From NCBI GenBank assembly GCA_001790455.1, contig MGCP01000012.1:1-15032 (forward strand): DNA of 15,032 nucleotides. The letters run 5' to 3'. Position 1 is the stretch's first letter. Each line of letters begins with the position of its first letter. The stretch is from Candidatus Saccharibacteria bacterium RIFCSPHIGHO2_02_FULL_47_12 (GTDB lineage: Bacteria > Patescibacteriota > Saccharimonadia > Saccharimonadales > JANWIN01). The notes below the pieces were generated by a model that worked only from the letters and a program-made list of their open reading frames with translations, searched no databases and was not told where the DNA came from. Position numbers and translations under genes: made by a program. Below, in pieces: positions 4,949 to 11,992 of this stretch.

Positions 4949-5893
4949 TTAAAGCTCCAGCTCCGCTAGTTTTTCTTTGACTTCGTCTAGTGCTTTGCTG
5001 CCAAAACCTTTTAGGTCGCGCAGTTCGGCATCGCTTAAGTCAAACAGGTCTTTTAGGGTGTGGATTTCGTTGTTTACTAGAGCATTGGTTGTGCGTGCAG
5101 ACAGGTTTAGGTCTTCTATAGAAGTCATTAGTTCTGCAGGCTCGTCTGATTCTGCCTCTCCTTCTACTTCTTCACTTGCAGCGCTAAGTGGTGCAGATGG
5201 CTCTATCTTGGTCTGACCTGCTAGCGCAGTGTATTGGTTGACTAAAATAGCTGCTGCTTCTTCAAAGGCGTCACTTGGTGTTATAGAGCCGTCTGTGTCT
5301 ATGGTAATGTGTAATTTATCTAGGTCGGTCATTTGGCCCACACGTGTGTTTTCTACGTTGTAGCGAACTCGCATAACTGGGCTAAAGATAGCGTCTATGC
5401 CAATCATGTCACTGTGTCGCTTGGGAGCACCGTCTTCTATGGTTCGGTAACCGCGGCCGGTTTCTACCATAAGATCTACATTAAACTTGGCCTTGTCGTC
5501 GTCTAGCGTTGCAATGTGATGGCTTGGGTTTACAATTTCTACGTCTGCGGTTGTTTTAATATCTTTGGCTGTAACTTTGCCTTTGCCTTTTTTCTCTATG
5601 CGCAGAACCTGCGGTTCATCGCTAAAAACGCGAAAACGCACGCCTTTGAGGTTTAGCATAATGTCTACTACGTCTTCTTTAATATGTGGCAAGGTGGTGA
5701 ACTCGTGCGTAACACCGTCTACCTTAAAGGCGGTAACAGCAGCACCGGCAATGCTAGAAAGCAGAACCCTGCGAAGTGAGTTGCCCAAAGTCATACCGTA
5801 GCCAGTGTGCAATGGCTCCAAGGTAAAGGTCGCGCTGGTAGGACTTTGCTCGTCTACGTGTACGACTCCTGGGGTGTGAATTACTTTTGACAT
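4949..5893 (-). CDS. rpoA: DNA-directed RNA polymerase subunit alpha
   Basis: The 314-residue alpha subunit has an N-terminal assembly domain, with TLEPLHTGYGMTLGNSLRRV and LLSSIAGAAVTAFKVDG near the start and HITIDTDGSITPSDAFEEAA later. An acidic linker at about 231-256 is followed by a C-terminal domain (LNLSARTTNALVNNEIHTLK ... LKGFGSKALDEVKEKLAELEL). In that domain the DNA-contacting Arg and Asn of E. coli (R265, N268) are kept, while Val replaces K271 and Ala replaces S299. The protein starts the assembly of RNA polymerase and contacts UP elements and activators. AAAGGAG lies nine bases before the ATG, within a 22-base gap after rpsD. Confidence 0.98.
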   Translation of the reverse strand: MSKVIHTPGVVHVDEQSPTSATFTLEPLHTGYGMTLGNSLRRVLLSSIAGAAVTAFKVDGVTHEFTTLPHIKEDVVDIMLNLKGVRFRVFSDEPQVLRIEKKGKGKVTAKDIKTTADVEIVNPSHHIATLDDDKAKFNVDLMVETGRGYRTIEDGAPKRHSDMIGIDAIFSPVMRVRYNVENTRVGQMTDLDKLHITIDTDGSITPSDAFEEAAAILVNQYTALAGQTKIEPSAPLSAASEEVEGEAESDEPAELMTSIEDLNLSARTTNALVNNEIHTLKDLFDLSDAELRDLKGFGSKALDEVKEKLAELEL

Positions 5894-5915
5894 ATACTGC
5901 TTCTCCTTTACTTAC

Positions 5916-6536
5916 TTAGCGTGAATAGTACTCGACTATTAATTGCTCGTTAATATCTGGCTCTGCATCGTCACGAGTTGGCAAATTGGTTACTTCTATC
6001 TTGAACTTTTTGCGTTCAACCTTTAGCCATGCAGGTATAGCATCGTTGCTCATGGGGCTAACCTCATCAATTTGTTTAAAGTAAGAGTTAGCTGCGCTAG
6101 ATGTCCGAAGTTCTATAACATCACCCTGATTGATCCTGATTGAGGGGATATCTACGCGGCGCCCATTAAGGTTAAAGTGCCCGTGCGTTACCAACTGTCT
6201 AGCCGCAGGTCGCGAAACAGCAAACCCGCTGCGGTAAACCGCGTTGTCTAGGCGTCTTTCTAGAAGTTGTAGCAATACTTGGCCCGATTGGCCCTTTTGC
6301 CTAGAGGCCTCTTTAACAAGGTTTGAAAACTGTTTTTCTAGCAGTCCGTAGAGCCTTTTTACCTTTTGCTTTTCGCGTAGCTGAAGGCCGTACTGGCTAG
6401 GCTTGGAAGGTCGTCCGCCACGTTGACCGCGTCCAGCATTGGCTGCTTTTTTTACCAGTGCCTTGTGCGCTTTGGGGTGGAGAGCGTAACCTTCACGCCT
6501 GGATCGCTTTACTATAGGTTGCAGATCTCTAGCCAT
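5916..6536 (-). CDS. rpsD: 30S ribosomal protein S4 (uS4), cysteine-free form
   Basis: S4 starts assembly of the small subunit by binding 16S rRNA. The 206-residue protein has the N-terminal helical part, SQYGLQLREKQKVKRLYGLL, and an S4 RNA-binding domain around LERRLDNAVYRSGFAVSRPA and ARQLVTHGHFNLNGRRVDIP. The N-terminus, where zinc-binding S4 proteins have four cysteines, has none, and the whole protein lacks Cys. It overlaps rpsK by one base (TAATG), with AAGGAG six bases before the ATG. The rpsM-rpsK-rpsD-rpoA-rplQ order equals the alpha operon of E. coli, where S4 represses translation; no such site was recognised here. Confidence 0.98.
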   Translation of the reverse strand: MARDLQPIVKRSRREGYALHPKAHKALVKKAANAGRGQRGGRPSKPSQYGLQLREKQKVKRLYGLLEKQFSNLVKEASRQKGQSGQVLLQLLERRLDNAVYRSGFAVSRPAARQLVTHGHFNLNGRRVDIPSIRINQGDVIELRTSSAANSYFKQIDEVSPMSNDAIPAWLKVERKKFKIEVTNLPTRDDAEPDINEQLIVEYYSR

Positions 6537-6991
6537 TAGACTCTCCTTGCCTTTCGTGGTCTTACGCCACCATGAGGCAGTCCTGTAACATCTGTAATAC
6601 TATCTATCTGCATATTTAGGGTTATAAGCGCACGTATGGCTGCTTCACGGCCCAAACCTATGCCTTTTACGTATACATCTGCTTTGCTCATGCCAAAGTT
6701 TTGCCTGGCAACCTGTCCAGCCTTTTCTGCTGCTACCTGGGCCGCATAGGCAGTGCCCTTTTTTGACCCTCTAAAGCCGCTGGCTCCGGCACTAGATGTG
6801 GCAATAACACCGCCAGTTTGGTCTGTAAATGTAACAATTGTATTGTTGAAAGTGGCTAAAATGTGTACTTGGCCAGCTGGAACAGAACGTTTAGCCTTTT
6901 TCTTACGCTTAGGCGCACTTACTGGGGCTTCGGCAGCTGCTTTAGCTACTTCTGGTGTTTCTGGGGTAGTGGTTTTTACTTCTTCAGTCAT
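6536..6991 (-). CDS. rpsK: 30S ribosomal protein S11 (uS11) with an N-terminal extension
   Basis: S11 lies on the platform of the small subunit near the E site. From about residue 38 the 151-residue protein follows the family: GQVHILATFNNTIVTFTDQT, GGVIATSSAGASGFRGSKKG, and the C-terminus DVTGLPHGGVRPRKARRV. Residues 1-28 are an Ala/Glu/Pro/Thr-rich leader, followed by a basic KRKKKAKR cluster. Many S11 proteins have a shorter and less acidic start. The ribosome-binding site is weak (TAGG about nine bases upstream). No alternative Met lies between residue 1 and the core, so the extension looks genuine. Confidence 0.97.
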   Translation of the reverse strand: MTEEVKTTTPETPEVAKAAAEAPVSAPKRKKKAKRSVPAGQVHILATFNNTIVTFTDQTGGVIATSSAGASGFRGSKKGTAYAAQVAAEKAGQVARQNFGMSKADVYVKGIGLGREAAIRALITLNMQIDSITDVTGLPHGGVRPRKARRV

Positions 6992-6999
6992 GGTTTAGC

Positions 7000-7386
7000 C
7001 TATGTCTTGCTTGGAGCTTTCTTTGCAGTGCCACCTACAGTTACTTTCTTTCCGCGCTTGGTTCGTGCGTTTGTACGTGTACGTTGGCCACGAGACGGCA
7101 AGCTGGCTTTGTGCCTCAGGCCACGGTAAGAATTAATGTCTTTCAAACGCTTGATGTTGCCAGAAACTATGCGCTGCAATTCGCCCTCTACTGTCAGCTT
7201 GGCGTTAATAACGTCTTGGATACGGGCTATTTCAGTGTCTGTGAGGTTCTTTGTGCGCACAGTTGGGTCAATTTTGGCCTCTTCGAGTACGTTTTGGCTG
7301 GTTTTTGGACCAATTCCATATACGTATGTCAAAGATATCTGGATCTGTTTTTCTGCTGGTATGGTTACGCCAGAAATACGTGCCAT
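7000..7386 (-). CDS. rpsM: 30S ribosomal protein S13 (uS13)
   Basis: S13 is in the head of the small subunit and forms intersubunit bridges with the large subunit. The 128-residue protein begins MARISGVTIPAEKQIQISLT, with the helix-hairpin-helix YGIGPKTSQNVLEEAKI, and contains INSYRGLRHKASLPSRGQRT followed by RTNARTKRGKK, the classical C-terminal rRNA-binding motif. A short basic tail follows. The start overlaps the rpmJ stop by one base (TAATG). The gap to rpsK is eight bases. Confidence 0.98.
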   Translation of the reverse strand: MARISGVTIPAEKQIQISLTYVYGIGPKTSQNVLEEAKIDPTVRTKNLTDTEIARIQDVINAKLTVEGELQRIVSGNIKRLKDINSYRGLRHKASLPSRGQRTRTNARTKRGKKVTVGGTAKKAPSKT

Positions 7387-7502
7387 TAGCCTTGCCTCTG
7401 CTTATTTTTGGGCTTTAATTTGTTAATAACATATAAACGACCCTTGCGACGTACAATCTTGTCGCTGGGACTAATTTTCTTTACACTAGCACGCACTTTC
7501 AT
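7386..7502 (-). CDS. rpmJ: 50S ribosomal protein L36 (bL36), cysteine-free form
   Basis: A 38-codon frame too short for usual ORF thresholds. It starts MKVRASVKKISPSDKIVRRK and ends NKLKPKNKQRQG, matching L36 at both conserved ends. L36 normally binds zinc with a Cys-Cys-Cys-His set; here all three cysteines are replaced, so this is the zinc-independent type. AAAGGAG lies nine bases before the ATG at 7502. The stop TAA shares its last A with the rpsM start. The infA-rpmJ-rpsM order is common in bacteria. Confidence 0.95.
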   Translation of the reverse strand: MKVRASVKKISPSDKIVRRKGRLYVINKLKPKNKQRQG

Positions 7503-7518
7503 GCGGATCAGCTCCTTT

Positions 7519-7554
7519 CAGAGTGACACTCTGCCTGTCTGCCGGTAGGCAGGC
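7519..7554 (-). repeat. Two adjacent inverted repeats between infA and rpmJ
   Basis: The 58-base gap between infA and rpmJ holds two hairpins. The first, at 7554-7533, reads GCCTGCC-TACC-GGCAG-A-CAGGC and can fold as CTGCC/GGCAG or as GCCTG/CAGGC. The second, at 7533-7519, pairs CAGAGT with ACTCTG around a three-base GTC loop and ends two bases before AAAGGAG, the rpmJ ribosome-binding site. There is no T run after either, so a simple terminator is unlikely. A processing site, an RNA-stability element or a copy of an interspersed palindromic repeat are all possible. Confidence 0.6.
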
Positions 7555-7560
7555 TTAAAT

Positions 7561-7782
7561 TTATGATTTGCGGTAGGTTATCCGACCCTTAGAAAGATCG
7601 TAAGGAGTCAATTCAACCGTTACGCTGTCGCCCGGTACTATGCGAATGTAGTGTTTGCGCATCTTACCTGCAACGTGAGCTATTATTTGATGGCCGTTTT
7701 CTAGCTCCACCTTGAACTGAGTGCCCGGAAGGGTCTCAGTGATGGTGCCAGTCAGTTCTATAACTTCCTTGTTTTTGACCAT
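7561..7782 (-). CDS. infA: Translation initiation factor IF-1
   Basis: A 73-residue OB-fold protein that binds the A site of the 30S subunit during initiation. The sequence matches the family through KEVIELTGTITETLPGTQFK, VELENGHQIIAHVAGKMRKH, YIRIVPGDSVTVELTPYDLS and KGRITYR. Length is standard. No Shine-Dalgarno sequence precedes the ATG; the predicted transcript from the promoter at 7803-7831 has only about 14 untranslated bases. It sits directly downstream of secY because adk and map are missing. Confidence 0.97.
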   Translation of the reverse strand: MVKNKEVIELTGTITETLPGTQFKVELENGHQIIAHVAGKMRKHYIRIVPGDSVTVELTPYDLSKGRITYRKS

Positions 7783-7802
7783 AAATTAAATAACAGTAGT
7801 CA

Positions 7803-7831
7803 AGTATATCAAAACTTAACCCCTGTGTAAA
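7803..7831 (-). promoter_or_regulatory. Promoter before infA (start of the alpha-type block)
   Basis: TTTACA (7831-7826), a 17-base spacer and TATACT (7808-7803), each one base off consensus, with the TG of an extended -10 at 7811-7810. The predicted start is about 7796, giving a 5' leader of some 14 bases. The promoter occupies the whole 53-base gap after secY, and would let infA through rpsI be transcribed apart from the spc block. Confidence 0.75.
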
Positions 7832-7835
7832 CCCC

Positions 7836-9326
7836 TTACTTTGTTTTTCTGCGTATGAATTTTAGCCTACGCTGCTTTTGGCCCAACACGTCATTGGATT
7901 CTTCGGTCTCAGAAAAGTAATCTGGGGAAGAATATTGGTCATAGGTAACCATGAGAGCGCGTGACTCTATCTGGCGTAGTGTTTCAAGTGCTACAGAAAC
8001 CAAAATTAATACGCTGGTGCCGCCAATGGCTATATTGGTCTCTAGAAAGACCTGACCAATTATTGGAAATAAAGCCAACAACCCTAGGCAAAATGCCCCA
8101 AACAGTGTCAACCTGTTTACTACTTTGCCCAAATATTTTTCTGTTTGCGTGCCCGAACGAACTCCAGAAATGAATCCGCCTTGTTTTTGTAAGTTTTCAG
8201 CAATTTCTTTTGAGTTAAAGGCTATGCTGGTATAGAAAAATGTAAAGACAAAGACTAAAAAGAAGTAAACCGCCGGGTACAAATATGGCTGCCAACCACC
8301 TGCCTGAAAGCTTTGCACGCTTGGGTTTTGGAACAACTGGATTAGCTTTGCACCAATATTTTGTAAATTGGAGCTAGAAGAGCCGGCAAATATCTGGCCC
8401 ACAAAGCTAGGTACAGACAAGAACGCTACTGCAAATATAATGGGTATCACGCCGGCCGTTATGAGCTTTACGGGCAATATGGTAGTTACTCCCCCGTATG
8501 TCCGATTGCCCTGGACACGTTTAGCGTAATGTACGGTGATCTTGCGTGACGCTTCGTTTAGCTTGACCACAAAAACCGTTACGGCTATTACTATTGCCGC
8601 GATCAAAAGCGTGTACAAGAAAGCGCCTCTGCTAAATGGCAGTTGAAAACCTAGCAGTTCCCATTTTTGGCTGCCAGAAGTTACCGAGTTTATAAGCGAG
8701 CTTGCAGTTTGAGGGAGACTAGCCACAATCCCCACAGTAATAATCAATGATATGCCGTTGCCTATGCTTTGTTCGGTTATAAGCTCTCCTAGCCACATTA
8801 AAATCAACGAACCGCCTGTAAGCGCGGCTACCATTAGAACCCACCGCATCAAATCTGCGTTGGCTGTAATGTCGCCCAATCCACCTATGCTAGACGCGGA
8901 TTGGCGTACCAAATAGATGGTACCTATAGACTGGAGAATGGCTAGCGGAAAGGTTAGGATTCTGGTGTATTGGTTGATTTTTTTGCGGCCGTACTCTCCC
9001 TCTTTGTTCAACGCTTCTAGCTTGGGAATAGCACGAGTCAAGAGCTGCATAATGATAGATGCATTGATGTATGGACCCAGTCCCACTAGCATAATAGAGA
9101 AATTGGCCAACGCACCACCAGACAGAATGTTTAGAAAGCTCAGAAATTCTGGAGTGTTCTGAGAGTTAAACAAGTTTTCCAGCACTTGCTTGAGTGTTGT
9201 TGGGTCACTAAGCGGAATGGGGATATGGGCAAATATGCGAAATACCAGCAGTAATCCCAATATTGCAAAAACACGCTTGCGCATATCGGCATGCGCCATG
9301 GATTTCCATATAACTTTCCAAGACAT
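7836..9326 (-). CDS. secY: Protein translocase channel subunit SecY
   Basis: The pore-forming subunit of the Sec translocon in the cytoplasmic membrane. At 496 residues it is about 50 longer than E. coli SecY. Hydrophobic segments fit the ten-helix plan. The first follows RKRVFAILGLLLVFRIFAHI. Landmarks are GGALANFSIMLVGLGPYINA, GEYGRKKINQYTRI, LITEQSIGNGISLIITVGIV, the loop KRVQGNRTYGG, and GGFISGVRSGTQTEKYL, which holds the conserved C5-loop Arg needed for SecA-driven transport. The extra length includes a charged cytoplasmic tail (DYFSETEESNDVLGQKQRRL and following). The 40-base gap after rplO has GAGGG 13 bases before the ATG, a long spacing. adk, which often follows secY, is absent. Confidence 0.98.
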   Translation of the reverse strand: MSWKVIWKSMAHADMRKRVFAILGLLLVFRIFAHIPIPLSDPTTLKQVLENLFNSQNTPEFLSFLNILSGGALANFSIMLVGLGPYINASIIMQLLTRAIPKLEALNKEGEYGRKKINQYTRILTFPLAILQSIGTIYLVRQSASSIGGLGDITANADLMRWVLMVAALTGGSLILMWLGELITEQSIGNGISLIITVGIVASLPQTASSLINSVTSGSQKWELLGFQLPFSRGAFLYTLLIAAIVIAVTVFVVKLNEASRKITVHYAKRVQGNRTYGGVTTILPVKLITAGVIPIIFAVAFLSVPSFVGQIFAGSSSSNLQNIGAKLIQLFQNPSVQSFQAGGWQPYLYPAVYFFLVFVFTFFYTSIAFNSKEIAENLQKQGGFISGVRSGTQTEKYLGKVVNRLTLFGAFCLGLLALFPIIGQVFLETNIAIGGTSVLILVSVALETLRQIESRALMVTYDQYSSPDYFSETEESNDVLGQKQRRLKFIRRKTK

Positions 9327-9356
9327 TAGCTAGTTGTTACCCTCGCTTACCAATCT

Positions 9357-9365
9357 AATATACCA
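9357..9365 (-). promoter_or_regulatory. Possible extended -10 promoter before secY
   Basis: TG-G-TATATT on the minus strand (9365-9357) right after the rplO stop, with predicted start near 9350 and a 23-base leader that includes GAGGG. The -35 position, 17 bases upstream, reads TTCGAA, which is poor. It may give secY some independent transcription, or may be chance. Confidence 0.35.
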
Positions 9366-9366
9366 G

Positions 9367-9843
9367 TTATTTGACTTGCTTCGAAGTTTCTTTAGTTTTT
9401 GGACGTGGTTTTTGTGGAGTTAGTGTGTATTTGCCACCGGCTTTAGTTATGGCTTGCTCTGCACTTTTGCTGATTAGTGGCAACTTAACCTGAAATTTTG
9501 ACTTTACTTCAGTGTTTCCTATTAGCTTAACTATTACGAAAGGGTTAGAGATTAGGCCGTGTTTGGCAAGCACTTCGCTGTCAATGGTAGCTTCTTTTAA
9601 ACCAGCTATATCTTGCAAACCGACAGATTCTATTACCTTTCGGTGTGATTTAAACCCGCGTAGTTTAGGTAGTTTTTGGATCAGAGTAGTGCTGCCGCCT
9701 TCAAACCCTGGCCGGCGCGAATAGCCAGAACGAGCCTTTTGGCCTTTGGTGCCTCTACCGGCAGTTTTGCCCTGACCAGATGAGATACCACGTCCAACTC
9801 TTTTTTTAGACTTAGTAGTTAGGTTTAGTTCGTGATATTTCAT
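9367..9843 (-). CDS. rplO: 50S ribosomal protein L15 (uL15)
   Basis: A late-assembly large-subunit protein of 158 residues. The N-terminal basic, Gly-rich arm, KKRVGRGISSGQGKTAGRGT and KGQKARSGYSRRPGFEGGST, is the family signature and threads into 23S rRNA. The globular part includes GLISNPFVIVKLIGN, and a basic tail (PQKPRPKTKETSKQVK) follows. The start overlaps the rpsE stop as ATGA (9843-9840), with GGAG seven bases upstream. In most bacteria rpmD (L30) would lie between rpsE and rplO; the overlap leaves no room for it. Confidence 0.98.
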   Translation of the reverse strand: MKYHELNLTTKSKKRVGRGISSGQGKTAGRGTKGQKARSGYSRRPGFEGGSTTLIQKLPKLRGFKSHRKVIESVGLQDIAGLKEATIDSEVLAKHGLISNPFVIVKLIGNTEVKSKFQVKLPLISKSAEQAITKAGGKYTLTPQKPRPKTKETSKQVK

Positions 9844-10412
9844 TTTACGACTCCGGACTTTTGGGTAGCGGACTTGGTGGTTTTATTTGTCTTTTGGGTT
9901 GATTTAGCAGACCGCCTTGTAACCCACTCACTGGCAGGCACTAAGCTCTCGAGTGCTTTAAGTGTAGCGTAGGCTGTATTTGTCTTGTTGCTTGATCCCA
10001 GCGATTTAGAAAGGACGCTGTGCACACCAGCAACCTCCAAAATAGCTCTTACCACGCCTCCGGCTATTAGACCCGTACCAGCGGATGCAGGTTTGATGAG
10101 TATATGCGCGCCGCTTACTTTGGCTTCTACTTCATGAGGTACTGTTTCTTTGTATAGGTTCAGTTCCAGCATAGATTTTTTGGCAACCTCCACAGCTTTA
10201 GTTATTGCTGCTGTTACGTCAGCACCTTTAGCCGAACCCACACCCACTTTGCCTTTATGATCGCCAACAACCACCAAAGCACGAAACCGAAAACGTCGTC
10301 CACCACGAACAACACGCGCAACGCGGTCTATATGCAGTACTTGTTCGTCAAACTGTTTTTCTTCATGAACAGCCCCGGTGCTTGTCAATGCCATTCTATT
10401 GTCGTACGCCAT
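9840..10412 (-). CDS. rpsE: 30S ribosomal protein S5 (uS5) with a C-terminal tail
   Basis: S5 helps keep decoding accurate and lines the mRNA entry channel. The 190-residue protein has the N-terminal double-stranded-RNA-binding fold (FDEQVLHIDRVARVVRGGRR, FRFRALVVVGDHKGKVGVGS, AKGADVTAAI) and the C-terminal fold (ILIKPASAGTGLIAGGVVRA, VLSKSLGSSNKTNTAYATLK). Residues 166-190 are a Lys/Thr/Ser tail beyond the usual end. The start ATG at 10412 has GGAG seven bases upstream; the Met at residue 7 would be too far from it. rplR ends one base before. Confidence 0.98.
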   Translation of the reverse strand: MAYDNRMALTSTGAVHEEKQFDEQVLHIDRVARVVRGGRRFRFRALVVVGDHKGKVGVGSAKGADVTAAITKAVEVAKKSMLELNLYKETVPHEVEAKVSGAHILIKPASAGTGLIAGGVVRAILEVAGVHSVLSKSLGSSNKTNTAYATLKALESLVPASEWVTRRSAKSTQKTNKTTKSATQKSGVVK

Positions 10413-10413
10413 A

Positions 10414-10770
10414 TTAAAACTCCAATCCTACTTTTCTGGCTGCGTCTGCCAAGGCCTTGACGCGGCCGTGGTAACGTTTGCCGCTTCTGTCTAGCACGAT
10501 TTTTTTATGCTTGCTCGCCACGGCTTTTTTAGCTACTTCTGTACCGACCCACTCGGCTCTTTTGGTCATAGTGTTTCCGGCGGCTTTTTCACCCACAGTA
10601 GTTACGTATGCAATGGTATTACCAGCGTCATCGTCTACAAGTTGAGCGGTAATATTGCGGTTACTAACAAAGACTGCCAATCTTGGCCGCTCATTTGTGC
10701 CGATCACCGTTTTTCTGATACGACTCTTCCTGAGCCCTCGGTTTAGTTTCTTGTGCTTTAGTCTGTTCAT
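10414..10770 (-). CDS. rplR: 50S ribosomal protein L18 (uL18)
   Basis: L18 binds 5S rRNA and anchors it to the large subunit with L5. The 118-residue protein has the basic N-terminus MNRLKHKKLNRGLRKSRIRK, the core RPRLAVFVSNRNITAQLVDD, and the C-terminus KIVLDRSGKRYHGRVKALAD followed by AARKVGLEF. Length is normal. It overlaps rplF by one base (TAATG), with AAGG close upstream, and ends one base before rpsE. Confidence 0.98.
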   Translation of the reverse strand: MNRLKHKKLNRGLRKSRIRKTVIGTNERPRLAVFVSNRNITAQLVDDDAGNTIAYVTTVGEKAAGNTMTKRAEWVGTEVAKKAVASKHKKIVLDRSGKRYHGRVKALADAARKVGLEF

Positions 10771-11312
10771 TATGCCTTTTCCTTGCCAGATTTACCTGAT
10801 TTACGCAGAATTCGCTCACCCTGGTAACTAATACCTTTGCCCTTGTACGGTTCTGGCTTCTTTAGTGCTCGGATCTCTGCAGCTACTTGGCCAACCTGTT
10901 GCTTGTCCGCACCTGTAATGGTCAAGGTGTTTTGCTCAATTGCAGCTGTTACGCCTTCTGGGAGTTTATATACTACCTCATGGGAAAAACCAAGTCCAAG
11001 CTTTAGGTCGTTACCAGTTAGGCTCATACGGAAACCAACGCCAGTTAGCTCTAGTTTTTTACTGTAGCCTTCTGAAACACCAACCACCATGTTTTGCAGC
11101 AGAGCTCGCATAAGCCCGTGTTTTGATCTAATTTTGGGTTGGTCGCTCACACGTCCTACAACTAATGTTTCGCCTTCTTGTTTAATTGAAATATCAGGCA
11201 TTGTGAACTGGGTCAAGGTGCCTTTGGGTCCAGTTACACTAATTTTGCCTGGTTCTATAGCAACTGATACACCACTAGGTATTTGGACTGGTAATTTTCC
11301 AACTCGACTCAT
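10770..11312 (-). CDS. rplF: 50S ribosomal protein L6 (uL6)
   Basis: L6 lies near the factor-binding site of the large subunit. The 180-residue, two-domain protein begins MSRVGKLPVQIPSGVSVAIE and shows KISVTGPKGTLTQF, the repeat GYSKKLELTGVGFRMSLTGN with LKLGLGFSHEV in domain two, and the highly conserved late segment IRALKKPEPYKGKGISYQGE. Length is normal. One base separates it from the rpsH stop; only a weak GGGT serves as ribosome-binding site, so coupling with rpsH is likely. Confidence 0.98.
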   Translation of the reverse strand: MSRVGKLPVQIPSGVSVAIEPGKISVTGPKGTLTQFTMPDISIKQEGETLVVGRVSDQPKIRSKHGLMRALLQNMVVGVSEGYSKKLELTGVGFRMSLTGNDLKLGLGFSHEVVYKLPEGVTAAIEQNTLTITGADKQQVGQVAAEIRALKKPEPYKGKGISYQGERILRKSGKSGKEKA

Positions 11313-11313
11313 A

Positions 11314-11712
11314 TTAGTAAACCCTGCATATTAGTTCACCACCTATGCGTTGTTTTGATGCTTCAGTGCCGGTCATAATGCCTTTAGAGGTAGACAAGAC
11401 CACAATTCCGCGGCCTCTTTTTACTATGGGGATGTCGTTCACGCCCACGTAATGACGCCTGCCAGGGGTACTTAGCCTAACAATCTCTGTTATGGGCGAG
11501 GTACCGTCAGCAGAAATCGTCAACTTCAGGGATTTGGCTACACCAGTACCACTAACAGATACGCCTTGAATAAAACCGTTGTCGCTAAGAAGTTTTGCCA
11601 CTGATTCCTTGATTTTAGAGTGTGGCAAATTAACCTCTGTCTTGTTAACAGCAATGGCGTTGCGCAGTCGTGATAGCATATCTGCAATTGGATCTGTTGT
11701 TGTTATACTCAT
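11314..11712 (-). CDS. rpsH: 30S ribosomal protein S8 (uS8)
   Basis: S8 binds the central domain of 16S rRNA and is needed for platform assembly. The 132-residue protein begins MSITTTDPIADMLSRLRNAI and ends with the family signature VLSTSKGIMTGTEASKQRIG followed by GELICRVY. In E. coli S8 represses the spc operon at a site near rplE; no obvious copy was recognised here. TAGGAG, overlapping the rpsN stop codon, lies a few bases before the ATG. Confidence 0.98.
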   Translation of the reverse strand: MSITTTDPIADMLSRLRNAIAVNKTEVNLPHSKIKESVAKLLSDNGFIQGVSVSGTGVAKSLKLTISADGTSPITEIVRLSTPGRRHYVGVNDIPIVKRGRGIVVLSTSKGIMTGTEASKQRIGGELICRVY

Positions 11713-11722
11713 ATGATTTCTC

Positions 11723-11992
11723 CTACCAACTCGCCTTTGTTACTCCAGGGATTTCGCCCTTACTGGCATGCTCACGGAAACTAATACGTGACAGTCCGAA
11801 CGTACGCATATAACCACGTGAGCGGCCGGTTTCTATGCAGCGGTTCTTCCACCGTGTTGGCGAACTGTTTCGGGGCAGTTTGTGCAGACCTTCCTGGTCG
11901 CCAAGCTCTTTTAGCTGCGCACGCTTAGCAGCGTATTGTTTGATCATTTTCTGCCGTTTTAGGTCTCGTGCTAGCGAGGATTTTTTAGCCAT
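11723..11992 (-). CDS. rpsN: 30S ribosomal protein S14 (uS14), long zinc-free form
   Basis: An 89-residue S14 of the long type, as in E. coli, rather than the 61-residue zinc form common in Gram-positive operons. It has MAKKSSLARDLKRQKMIKQY at the start, LPRNSSPTRWKNRCIETGRS, and the C-terminus RGYMRTFGLSRISFREHASK. Only one Cys is present, so no zinc knuckle. It overlaps rplE by one base (TAATG), with AAGGAG eight bases upstream. Confidence 0.98.
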   Translation of the reverse strand: MAKKSSLARDLKRQKMIKQYAAKRAQLKELGDQEGLHKLPRNSSPTRWKNRCIETGRSRGYMRTFGLSRISFREHASKGEIPGVTKASW

